Position numbers and translations under genes: made by a program | In this document: one piece after another, positions 1 to 5,066 of the stretch | How the letters are laid out: every line of letters begins with the position of its first letter | Position numbering within the stretch: position 1 is the first letter of the stretch | The notes under the pieces: generated by a model | What the model saw: only the letters and a program-made list of their open reading frames with translations | Told to the model about the DNA's origin: nothing | The model's database searches: none | NCBI GenBank assembly: GCA_964535025.1 | Contig: CAZHRW010000074.1 | Coordinates: 1 to 5,066 of the forward strand | Direction: 5' to 3' | Length of the DNA: 5,066 nt | Source: JAAYZK01 sp964535025 | GTDB lineage: Bacteria; Planctomycetota; Phycisphaerae; SM23-33; FEN-1343

Positions 1-178
1 CCAGGGCGACGGCGTCCAGCCGCGGCGACGGGGGGGTCTGGGGACGAAGCGCCACCGACGACGGCTGACACCCGGCGATCGCCACGGCGACGGCCGCCAC
101 CACGAGCACCGCCGGCCGTACGCGTCGTCCGGCGGGATCGCCCGATGGCGGGGGGGGACGAAGACGAGCGGTTTCCAC
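1..178 (-). CDS. Probable lipoprotein, N-terminal part only (gene runs off the left edge)
   Basis: The reading frame is open from the left edge to at least 211 on the minus strand. With a GTG start at 176-178, the visible 59 residues begin METARLRPPPPSG. A basic stretch (RRVRP) follows, then an uninterrupted apolar segment of valines and alanines ending in IAGC at residues 34-37. This is a textbook lipobox with Cys37 (codon 68-70) as the predicted lipidation site, so the protein should be exported, lipidated and cleaved by signal peptidase II. The mature start is CQPSSVALRPQTPPSPR, a flexible Pro/Ser-rich tether of the kind expected after a lipid anchor. I chose GTG because GGAGG lies 11 nt upstream (190-194). 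An in-frame ATG at 209-211 would add 11 residues and has no good ribosome site. The n-region is long for a signal peptide. The function of the mature domain cannot be told. The signal peptide is convincing, but so little of the gene is visible that the call stays moderate. Confidence 0.58.
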   Translation of the reverse strand, partial: METARLRPPPPSGDPAGRRVRPAVLVVAAVAVAIAGCQPSSVALRPQTPPSPRLDAVAL

Positions 179-222
179 GACGATATCGACCTCCACAGCG
201 GTGCGTTCCATCCAGGCGACCC

Positions 223-251
223 AGTGTACCACGTCCGCGGCCTTTCTCCAT
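223..251 (-). promoter_or_regulatory. Weak promoter candidate for the leftward lipoprotein gene
   Basis: On the minus strand TACACT (223-228) resembles a -10 hexamer, and transcription would begin near 216. The sequence 17 bp upstream (246-251, ATGGAG on the minus strand) is a poor -35. With this start the GTG at 178 would have a leader of about 38 nt containing the GGAGG ribosome site, and the ATG at 211 would be almost leaderless. Only the -10 half is convincing. Confidence 0.25.
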
Positions 252-271
252 AGCCTTTCAGCCAAAGGCCG
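238..271. repeat. Inverted repeat CGGCCTTT...AAAGGCCG in the divergent intergenic region
   Basis: A perfect 8-bp inverted repeat lies at 238-245 and 264-271, with 18 bp between the arms. A second direct copy of GCCTTT sits inside it at 253-258 and can pair with the same right arm (264-269) across a 5-nt loop. The right arm therefore has two alternative partners. The repeat lies between two divergent genes and covers the position where a -35 element of the leftward promoter would sit. It could be an operator or a leader hairpin. There is no T-run to suggest a terminator, and chance remains possible in GC-rich DNA. Confidence 0.4.
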
Positions 272-342
272 TCCCGGGGGCATTCTCGGCGTTTTCGGCC
301 GCTCCACGCGAGATAAATGCCGTCCGTCGCCCTGGCGGCAGG

Positions 343-371
343 TTTTCGACCGGCCGCGACGGCGGTAGAAT
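343..371 (+). promoter_or_regulatory. Possible promoter with -10 TAGAAT at the start of the phosphatase gene
   Basis: TAGAAT at 366-371 matches the sigma-70 -10 consensus at five of six positions. The best upstream partner is the T-rich TTTTCGA at 343-349, which is a weak -35 at a spacing of 16-17 bp. The hexamer overlaps the ATG at 370. If it is a real -10, transcription would begin near 378-379, exactly at an in-frame GTG (379), giving a leaderless message. If it is not, the promoter lies further upstream and remains unidentified. Confidence 0.33.
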
Positions 372-1905
372 GCCCACCGTGAACACGCTGACCCACCAGA
401 TCGACGCCGCGACGCTCGAAGACCTGCAGCAGGCGTTCACCCGCATCACCGGGCTGACCGTGAGAATCTGCGACGAGCCCGGCAACGGGGCCGCCCTGCC
501 GGTGGCGCGGGAGGGTCTGCCGGTCATCCGGGACGGCCGCGTGCTGGGGCGGCTGGTCCTGGAGCCCCGCGACGTGCCCCCGCCGCCGGGGGCCGAGAGC
601 CTGCTGCACCTGCTGGGCGAGTCGCTCAAGTTATTGTGCGGCAAGCAACAGCAGTTGAAGGCCCGGATGGAGGAACTGTCCACCCTGTATCGCGTGACGG
701 CGATGTTCACCGCCGGCCACGACCTGGGCGAGGTGCTCCATACCGTCGTGCAGACCGTCGTGAACTTCATCGGCGTCAAGGCCTGCTCCCTGCGGCTGCT
801 TGATGCGCAGACCGATGAGCTGACGGTCGCGGCCGTGGCCAACCTCTCGGCCGATTACCTCAGCAAGGGCAAAGTCTTGCTGCGCGACAGCATCCTCGAT
901 ACCGAGGCGATGACCCACGGGCGGATCGTCTACGTCGAAGATGAACGGACCGATCCGCGGGTCATGTTCCCCCAGCAGGTCCGTCGCGAGGGGATCGTCA
1001 GCGCCCTGATCGTCCCGATCCGCTACCAGTCGCGCTCCCTGGGGGCCTTGCGGCTCTACACGGGCGAGGTCTACCGCTTCAGCGACTACGAGATCGCGCT
1101 GGTTCGCGCGATCGCCGACCAGGCGGCCGCGGCGATCGTCAACGCACGGCTGTACGAGGACCGCATGGCCAACGAGGCGCTGCGACGGCAGATCCGCCTG
1201 GCCGGGCAGGTCCAGCGCCGCATGGTGCCCGCCGAGCCGCCCAGGTATCCCCACGTCGACATCGGCGCGGCGTACGTGCCCAGCCTGGAGCTGAGCGGCG
1301 ATTTCTACGACTTCATCGACCTGCCCAACGGCAACCTCGGGGTGGTCGTTTGCGACGTCATGGGCAAGGGCGTGCCCGCCGCGCTGATGACCGCCTCGCT
1401 GCGGGCCTCCCTGCGAGCCCATGCCGACGACCTGTACGATCTGGGCGACATCCTCGGGCGGGTCAATCGGGGCCTGTGCAACGATACACTGGACGAGTCG
1501 TTCGCCACGCTGTTCTACGGCGTGCTCAACACCGCCGCGATGGAGTTGACCTACGGCAACGCCGGCCACGAGCCGCCCGTGCTGTTGCGCGGCGGGACCG
1601 CCACCCCCCTGACCGGCCGGGGGCTGGTGCTGGGGATCGACCGCGACCAAACGTACGACAAGAGCGTGGTGCAGTTGAAGCGCGGGGATGTGATGTTCTG
1701 CGCCACCGACGGGCTGATCGAGGCGATGAACTTCCGCGCCGAGCAGTTCGGCCGCCAGCGCACGTACCAGTCGGCCCTGGCCGCCGTCGCCGACGGCGCC
1801 GACGCCAACGGCCTCTGCCGCCACGTCCTGTGGGACATGCGCCGCTTCGCCGGCCTCCACGACCGCGCCGACGACGTCACGCTGCTGGCGCTGCGCATCG
1901 GCTGA
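370..1905 (+). CDS. GAF-domain PP2C/SpoIIE-type serine phosphatase (RsbU-like regulator)
   Basis: This is a 511-residue soluble protein with no signal peptide or membrane segment. Residues about 16-95 form a small N-terminal region resembling part of a PocR-like sensor (LxxLQQAFxxxTGL, then IRDGRVLGRL). A helical linker precedes a GAF domain at about 103-262. A signalling helix (about 260-285) leads into the phosphatase domain at about 283-510. Its metal-binding motifs are all present: SGDFYDF (Asp311, Asp314), CDVMGKGVPAALMTA (Asp329), YGNAGHEPP, CATDGLIEA (Asp447) and DRADDVTLLALR (Asp498, Asp501, Asp502). The domain should therefore be catalytically competent. In this family it removes phosphate from serine on a STAS anti-anti-sigma protein, or acts as the output of a sensor pathway; which applies here is unknown, since no partner gene is nearby. 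The start was set at ATG 370 because residues encoded upstream (from 145) look non-coding and overlap the divergent promoter region. GTG 379 is a serious alternative. Leu88 uses the rare TTA codon. Confidence 0.9.
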   Translation: MPTVNTLTHQIDAATLEDLQQAFTRITGLTVRICDEPGNGAALPVAREGLPVIRDGRVLGRLVLEPRDVPPPPGAESLLHLLGESLKLLCGKQQQLKARMEELSTLYRVTAMFTAGHDLGEVLHTVVQTVVNFIGVKACSLRLLDAQTDELTVAAVANLSADYLSKGKVLLRDSILDTEAMTHGRIVYVEDERTDPRVMFPQQVRREGIVSALIVPIRYQSRSLGALRLYTGEVYRFSDYEIALVRAIADQAAAAIVNARLYEDRMANEALRRQIRLAGQVQRRMVPAEPPRYPHVDIGAAYVPSLELSGDFYDFIDLPNGNLGVVVCDVMGKGVPAALMTASLRASLRAHADDLYDLGDILGRVNRGLCNDTLDESFATLFYGVLNTAAMELTYGNAGHEPPVLLRGGTATPLTGRGLVLGIDRDQTYDKSVVQLKRGDVMFCATDGLIEAMNFRAEQFGRQRTYQSALAAVADGADANGLCRHVLWDMRRFAGLHDRADDVTLLALRIG

Positions 1906-1908
1906 GGC

Positions 1909-1936
1909 TTGCCTTTGACGGGCCGGCGCAGACAAT
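1909..1936 (+). promoter_or_regulatory. Candidate promoter upstream of transketolase
   Basis: TTGCCT (1909-1914) and GACAAT (1931-1936), separated by 16 bp, each match four of six sigma-70 consensus positions. Transcription would start near 1943, leaving a leader of about 48 nt that contains the ribosome site. This would let transketolase be expressed independently of the phosphatase gene ending at 1905. Read-through from that gene is equally possible because no terminator is evident in the gap. Confidence 0.35.
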
Positions 1937-1971
1937 GGGGGATCTTGTGTCACGACAACCGATGGACCCCC
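1937..1971 (+). promoter_or_regulatory. Imperfect hairpin just upstream of the transketolase ribosome site
   Basis: GGGGG (1937-1941) pairs with CCCCC (1967-1971), ATC (1942-1944) with GAT (1961-1963), and TTGT (1945-1948) with ACAA (1955-1958), closing a 6-nt loop. Two bulges (1959-1960 and 1964-1966) fall on the 3' arm. The stem ends 4 nt before the ribosome site. It is not followed by a T-run, so an intrinsic terminator is unlikely. A transcript starting near 1943 would lack the G-rich arm, so the full stem would form only in read-through RNA. Confidence 0.3.
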
Positions 1972-1975
1972 GACC

Positions 1976-1983
1976 GGAAGGAA
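1976..1983 (+). promoter_or_regulatory. Strong ribosome binding site for transketolase
   Basis: GGAAGGAA contains the Shine-Dalgarno core AAGGA (1978-1982), 8 nt before ATG 1991. This favours that start over the in-frame ATG at 2009 (residue 7). Confidence 0.8.
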
Positions 1984-1990
1984 TTCGCCG

Positions 1991-4009
1991 ATGCCTCCGA
2001 CGCACGAGATGACCGCACCGTCGCCCGAGCTGGCCGGCACGATCGCCAACACCATCCGCTTCCTGTCCGCCGACGGCGTCCAGGCGGCCAACAGCGGCCA
2101 CCCGGGCATGCCCATGGGCTGCGCCGACATCGCCACGGTGCTGTGGACCCGCTTCGTCCGCCTCGACCCGGCCGACCCGATGTGGCTCAACCGCGACCGC
2201 GTGCTCCTGTCGGCCGGGCACGGGTCGATGCTGCTGTACTCGATCCTGCACTTCTGCGGGTATCTCACCAAGGCCGACCTGCAGCAGTTCCGCCAGTTCG
2301 CCTCCCGCACGCCCGGCCATCCCGAATACGGGGACGTGCCCGGCGTGGACGTCACCAGCGGCCCGCTGGCCGTCGGGTTCGCCAGCGGCGTCGGCATCGC
2401 CCTGGCCGAGGCGATGCTCGCCGAACGCTATAACACCGACGAATACGACCTCGTCGACCACTACACCTACGTCATCATGGGCGACGGCTGCCAGATGGAA
2501 GGGCTGAGCAACGAGGCCGCGTCGCTCGCCGGACACCTCAAGCTCGGTAAGCTCATCGCAATCTACGACGACAACGAGATCTCCATCGAAGGCTCGACCG
2601 ACCTGGCCTTCACCGAGAACGTCAACGCCCGCTACGAGGCGCTCGGCTGGCACGTGCAGGACATCGACGGCCACGACCACGACGCCATCGCCGCCGCGAT
2701 CGAAGCCGCCCAGGCGGTCACCGACCAACCCAGCCTGATCGTCGCCCACACCACCATCGGCAAGGGCGCCCCCACGCTGGCCGGCAGCGCCGACGTGCAC
2801 GGCGCCCCGCTGGGCGCCGAGGAGCTCGCCGCCGCCAAGGAAGCATGCGGCTGGCCGACCGAACCGTTCCACGTGCCGCCGGCTGTCGAAGCCTTCTTCG
2901 CCGAGCGGCGCAAGCACTGGGCCGCGACACGCCGGGCGTGGGATGCGGCCCTCGCGGCCTACACCGTCGCCGAGGGCGACCGCGGCGCCGAGCTGGCCCG
3001 CCTGATCGCCGGCAAGCTGCCCGACGGATGGGAGGCGGCCCGCCCGACGTTCGGCCCCGACGACACCCTCGCCACCCGCGCCTCGGGGGGCAAGGTCCTC
3101 AACGCCTTCGCCGCCGTCGTCGACAGCCTCGTCGGCGGCAGCGCCGACCTCGAGCCGTCCAACAAGACGCGAATCACCTCGGGCAAGTACGCCTCGTGGG
3201 TGACCCCCGGCGCCTATGGCGGGCGGAACATCCACTTCGGCGTCCGCGAGCACGCCATGGGCCACATCGCCAACGGCCTGGCCCTGCACGGCCTGCGGCC
3301 GTTCTGCGCGACGTTCATGGTCTTCCACGACTACATGCGCCCCGCGGTGCGGATGGCCGCCCTGATGCGCCTGCCGACCGTGTTCATCTACACCCACGAC
3401 TCCATCTTCGTCGGCGAGGACGGCCCCACGCACCAGCCCGTCGAACACCATGCCGCCATCCGGGCCCTGCCCCGCACGGAACTGCTGCGCCCCTGCGACG
3501 CCAACGAGGTCGCCTACGCCTGGCAGTACGCCCTCGCCCGCACCGACGGCCCGACCTGCCTGGCCCTGACCCGCCAGAAGCTCCCCACGCTCGACCGCAC
3601 CCGGTACGGCTCGGCCGAAGGGCTCCTGTCGGGCGGGTATATTCTCGACGACGAGGAGGGCGCCGAGCTGCTCCTCATCGCCAGCGGCTCGGAGGTCCAC
3701 CTCGCCCTCGACGCGGCGGTCCTGCTCCGCGAGAAAGGCCGCACCGTCCGCGTCGTCTCCATGCCCAGCATCAAGCTGTTCGGCGCCCAGTCGCGGGACT
3801 ATCGCGAAACGGTGCTCCCCGCCAGGCTGACCCGGCGGGTCGTCCTCGAAGCGGGCATCATCCAGGGCTGGGAAGGCATCCTCGGGCCGGAGGGCTTGTT
3901 CGTCGGCCTGGACGACTTCGGCGCCAGCGGCCCCATGGCCGTCCTCGCCGAGCAGTTCGGCCTCACGCCGCCGGCCGTGGTCGACCGCATCGAGAAAGCC
4001 GGCTGGTAG
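1991..4009 (+). CDS. tkt: Transketolase
   Basis: This 672-residue enzyme has the usual full length for bacterial and yeast transketolases. It moves two-carbon ketol units between sugar phosphates in the non-oxidative pentose phosphate pathway (and the Calvin cycle where present), using thiamine diphosphate and a divalent metal in the cytoplasm. The N-terminal pyrophosphate-binding domain shows NSGHPGMPMG (His37), SAGHGSMLLY (His77), RTPGHPEYG (His110), the GDG...N metal motif (Gly164-Gly166, Asn195) and GSADVHG (His270). The pyrimidine-binding domain shows GGSADLEPSNKT (382-393), FGVREHAMG with catalytic Glu420, and YTHDSIFVGEDGPTHQPVEH with His469 and His481. TRQKLP carries Arg528. The C-terminal domain ends in GWEGILGP and DDFGASGPMAVLAEQFGLT. 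One motif departs from the family: the usual GPLGQG reads GPLAVG (124-129). All catalytic residues I can place are intact, so the enzyme is expected to be active. It follows the phosphatase gene by 85 bp and converges on the gene to its right. Confidence 0.97.
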   Translation: MPPTHEMTAPSPELAGTIANTIRFLSADGVQAANSGHPGMPMGCADIATVLWTRFVRLDPADPMWLNRDRVLLSAGHGSMLLYSILHFCGYLTKADLQQFRQFASRTPGHPEYGDVPGVDVTSGPLAVGFASGVGIALAEAMLAERYNTDEYDLVDHYTYVIMGDGCQMEGLSNEAASLAGHLKLGKLIAIYDDNEISIEGSTDLAFTENVNARYEALGWHVQDIDGHDHDAIAAAIEAAQAVTDQPSLIVAHTTIGKGAPTLAGSADVHGAPLGAEELAAAKEACGWPTEPFHVPPAVEAFFAERRKHWAATRRAWDAALAAYTVAEGDRGAELARLIAGKLPDGWEAARPTFGPDDTLATRASGGKVLNAFAAVVDSLVGGSADLEPSNKTRITSGKYASWVTPGAYGGRNIHFGVREHAMGHIANGLALHGLRPFCATFMVFHDYMRPAVRMAALMRLPTVFIYTHDSIFVGEDGPTHQPVEHHAAIRALPRTELLRPCDANEVAYAWQYALARTDGPTCLALTRQKLPTLDRTRYGSAEGLLSGGYILDDEEGAELLLIASGSEVHLALDAAVLLREKGRTVRVVSMPSIKLFGAQSRDYRETVLPARLTRRVVLEAGIIQGWEGILGPEGLFVGLDDFGASGPMAVLAEQFGLTPPAVVDRIEKAGW

Positions 4010-4039
4010 CCGCCGTACCCGCGTGAGGCGCTACCGGCC
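4001..4039. terminator. Hairpin spanning both convergent stop codons, candidate bidirectional terminator
   Basis: Left arm: GGCT (4001-4004), GGTAG (4005-4009), a single bulged C (4010), CGCC (4011-4014). Right arm: GGCG (4027-4030), CTACC (4031-4035), GGCC (4036-4039). The loop is 12 nt (4015-4026). This gives 13 pairs, one of them G-T, interrupted by the bulge. The transketolase TAG (4007-4009) pairs with the CTA (4031-4033) that is the TAG stop of the opposing gene. Neither side has a proper T-tract; leftward transcripts would meet only GGCTTTCTCG beyond the stem. It fits a shared stem-loop at a convergent gene end better than a classic intrinsic terminator. Confidence 0.5.
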
Positions 4040-5066
4040 CACGACTCCCAGGGGCGCTGCCGCCAGGACATCCGCCATGGCTGGGTCCCGCTCGATGCGC
4101 GTGCGGCGGCGGGCGCGCCGCAGGCGCGGGCGGGCCGACGCACTCGTCGTCGCGAGCAGGTCATCGGTCGTTGTGACGGACGCCGCGGCGGTGCCGAAGT
4201 TCAGCTTGAGGATCGCGAAGTCATCGAGGTCGACCGTGCCGTTGCCGTCGAAGTCGCCCTGGCCCCAGGTGGCCCCGGCGGTGAGGCCGAAGTTCAGCTT
4301 GAGCCGTGCGAAGTCGTCGAGGTCGACGTCGCCGTCGGCGTCGGCGTCGCCGGGGGTTAAAGGCGCCGTGCCAAAGTTCAGCTTGAAGACCGCGAAATCG
4401 TCCAGGTCGACCGTGCCGTTGCCGTCGAAGTCGCCCTGGCTCCAGGTGGCCCCGGCGGTGAGGCCCAAGTTCAGCTTGAGCCGTGCGAAGTCATCGAGGT
4501 CGACGTCGCCGTCACCGTCGGCGTCGCCGCCGGTCAGAGGCGTGGTGAGGCTCCGCAAAATGGAGACCGTATCGTCGCTGGTGTTGGCCGCGACGAGGTC
4601 GGGCCGGTCGTCGCCGTCCACGTCGGCGGCGGTCACGGCCTGCGGGTCGTCGCCGACGGCGTAGATGTCCTGGTCGCCGAAGGTGCCGTCGCCGGCGTTG
4701 GCGAGGACCGAGACGGTGCCGTCGCCGGCGTTGGCGGTCACCAGGTCCACGTCGCCGTCGCCGTCCACGTCGACGGCGGTCACATCCCAGGGGCTGTCGC
4801 CGACATCGTAGACGGCCTGGGGGGCGAACGTGCCGTCGCCGCTACCGATCAGGACCGAGACGGTGTCGCTGTCGCCGTTGGCGACGATCAGGTCCGTCAC
4901 CTCGTCGCCGTCCACGTCGGCGGCGGCCACGGCGGTCGGTCGCCGGCCGACCGTCCAGGTCGTCTGTGGGCCGAACGTGCCGTCGCCGGCGTTGGGCAGG
5001 ACCGAGACGGTGTCGTCGAAGAAGTTTGCCGTGATCAGCTCGGGCGTCCCGTCGCCGTCGAGGTCG
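4031..5066 (-). CDS. FG-GAP/VCBS-repeat protein with two C-terminal dockerin-like domains (5' end beyond the window)
   Basis: The frame stays open through the right edge, so the 344 visible residues are a C-terminal part; the GTG at 4928-4930 lies inside a repeat and is not the start. Residues 1-173 are four 49-residue FG-GAP/VCBS repeats (the last shortened to 26), each opening with DxDGD, then VANxxxDTVSVL and NAGDGTFGPQ. Such repeats form calcium-binding blades of beta-propeller folds in exported proteins. Residues 180-238 and 239-297 are two dockerin-like modules, each with two EF-hand-type loops: DADGDGDVDLDD and DFDGNGTVDLDD, with Asp or Asn at the coordinating positions. The last 47 residues are a Ser/Thr linker, an arginine-rich stretch (eight Arg in 14 residues) and a short apolar end. 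The visible part has no cysteine and no catalytic motif. It is probably secreted or surface-bound and used in adhesion or protein-protein contact, but the signal peptide and any enzyme domain would be off-window. It is convergent with transketolase. Confidence 0.85.
   Translation of the reverse strand, partial: DLDGDGTPELITANFFDDTVSVLPNAGDGTFGPQTTWTVGRRPTAVAAADVDGDEVTDLIVANGDSDTVSVLIGSGDGTFAPQAVYDVGDSPWDVTAVDVDGDGDVDLVTANAGDGTVSVLANAGDGTFGDQDIYAVGDDPQAVTAADVDGDDRPDLVAANTSDDTVSILRSLTTPLTGGDADGDGDVDLDDFARLKLNLGLTAGATWSQGDFDGNGTVDLDDFAVFKLNFGTAPLTPGDADADGDVDLDDFARLKLNFGLTAGATWGQGDFDGNGTVDLDDFAILKLNFGTAAASVTTTDDLLATTSASARPRLRRARRRTRIERDPAMADVLAAAPLGVVGR
4175..4528 (-). repeat. Tandem duplication of a 177-bp dockerin-like module
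   Basis: Unit 1 is 4352-4528 and unit 2 is 4175-4351 (order of translation). Over the first 55 residues they differ at five positions (Gly/Ala, Leu/Phe, Ser/Gly, Val/Ile, Phe/Leu). By eye I count about 11 base differences over about 165 bp. Long stretches of DNA are identical, including at third codon positions, which points to a recent in-frame duplication or gene conversion. Each unit itself holds two related EF-hand-like halves. Confidence 0.88.
4547..5065 (-). repeat. FG-GAP/VCBS repeats with a 147-bp period
   Basis: Units lie at 4919-5065, 4772-4918, 4625-4771 and, shortened, 4547-4624. Period and register are exact at 49 residues with no insertions. Conserved positions are the opening Asp-rich loop (DLDGDG, DVDGDE, DVDGDG, DVDGDD), the strand (I/V)xAN, the DTVSVL strand and the GDGTF turn. 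The array certainly continues past the right edge, because the first visible codon is the first residue of a unit. The DNA has drifted more between these units than between the dockerin units, so this array is older. Confidence 0.85.

Noticed and set aside
145..369. An N-terminal extension of the phosphatase starting at ATG 145
   Set aside because: The 75 extra residues are Arg/Pro-rich with no homology that I recognise, overlap the divergent lipoprotein gene and cover the probable promoter region.
1915..1936. Promoter using TTGACG (1915-1920) as the -35
   Set aside because: The spacing to GACAAT would be only 10 bp, and no reasonable -10 lies 16-18 bp downstream. The TTGCCT pairing has better spacing.
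631..2397. A 588-codon open frame on the minus strand
   Set aside because: It lies antisense to the phosphatase and transketolase genes, whose protein motifs are unmistakable. Long antisense frames are expected in DNA this GC-rich. Its translation is low-complexity and rich in Gly, Val, Ala and Gln, with no domain.
1350..2433. Arg/Pro-rich plus-strand frames overlapping the phosphatase end and transketolase start
   Set aside because: They are frame-shifted readings of the real genes and show the Arg/Pro bias typical of the wrong frame in GC-rich DNA.
1877..3700. A 607-codon open frame on the minus strand
   Set aside because: It is antisense to transketolase and made mostly of Gly, Val, Ala, Asp and Arg with no recognisable motif; it is a compositional shadow.
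4031..4528. GC-type dockerin or PEP-CTERM/LPXTG anchor
   Set aside because: The visible protein has no cysteine, no PEP or LPXTG motif and no C-terminal membrane helix.
4023..4664. A repetitive plus-strand open frame of 213 codons
   Set aside because: Its repeats simply mirror the dockerin modules encoded on the opposite strand.
4175..5065. A CRISPR-like or satellite array
   Set aside because: The periodicity (147 and 177 bp) matches protein repeats in one open frame. There are no short identical repeats separated by unique spacers.
1..5066. A defence, mobile or biosynthetic system
   Set aside because: No transposase, integrase, toxin-antitoxin pair, nuclease or biosynthetic core enzyme is visible. 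The genes are a regulator, a central-metabolism enzyme and two envelope or export proteins.

Overview
The window is a GC-rich stretch of bacterial chromosome. Its gene styles best fit a planctomycete, probably a Phycisphaerae-like lineage. That assignment is an inference: it rests on the composition, on a GAF plus SpoIIE-type phosphatase, and above all on an FG-GAP/VCBS protein ending in paired dockerin-like domains of the DLDDFxxLKLNFG type common in that group. No marker gene settles it.

Layout. Positions 1-178 (minus strand) hold the 5' end of a lipoprotein gene that runs off the left edge; it has a clear lipobox (IAGC). A divergent intergenic region (179-369) carries an inverted repeat and weak promoter-like hexamers facing both ways. 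Positions 370-1905 (plus) encode a soluble two-part regulator: a GAF sensor followed by a PP2C/SpoIIE (RsbU-like) serine phosphatase. After an 85-bp gap with a possible promoter, an imperfect hairpin and a good Shine-Dalgarno sequence, positions 1991-4009 (plus) encode a complete transketolase. A convergent gene (4031 to the right edge, minus) encodes the C-terminal 344 residues of a probable secreted or surface protein: four FG-GAP/VCBS repeats, two nearly identical dockerin-like domains, and an arginine-rich tail. Only 21 bp separate the transketolase stop from the stop of this gene, and a 13-bp imperfect hairpin spans both stops.

How the genes relate. The phosphatase and transketolase are co-directional and could share a transcript, but no functional link is visible. 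No STAS-domain or anti-sigma partner for the phosphatase lies in the window. The transketolase is a housekeeping enzyme of the non-oxidative pentose phosphate pathway. The flanking lipoprotein and surface protein are envelope or export proteins on the other strand.

No new multigene system is evident. The points most worth a second look are the stop-pairing bidirectional hairpin, the recent tandem duplication of the dockerin module, a variant thiamine-diphosphate motif (GPLAVG) in the transketolase, the ambiguous and possibly leaderless start of the phosphatase, and the inverted repeat between the divergent genes.
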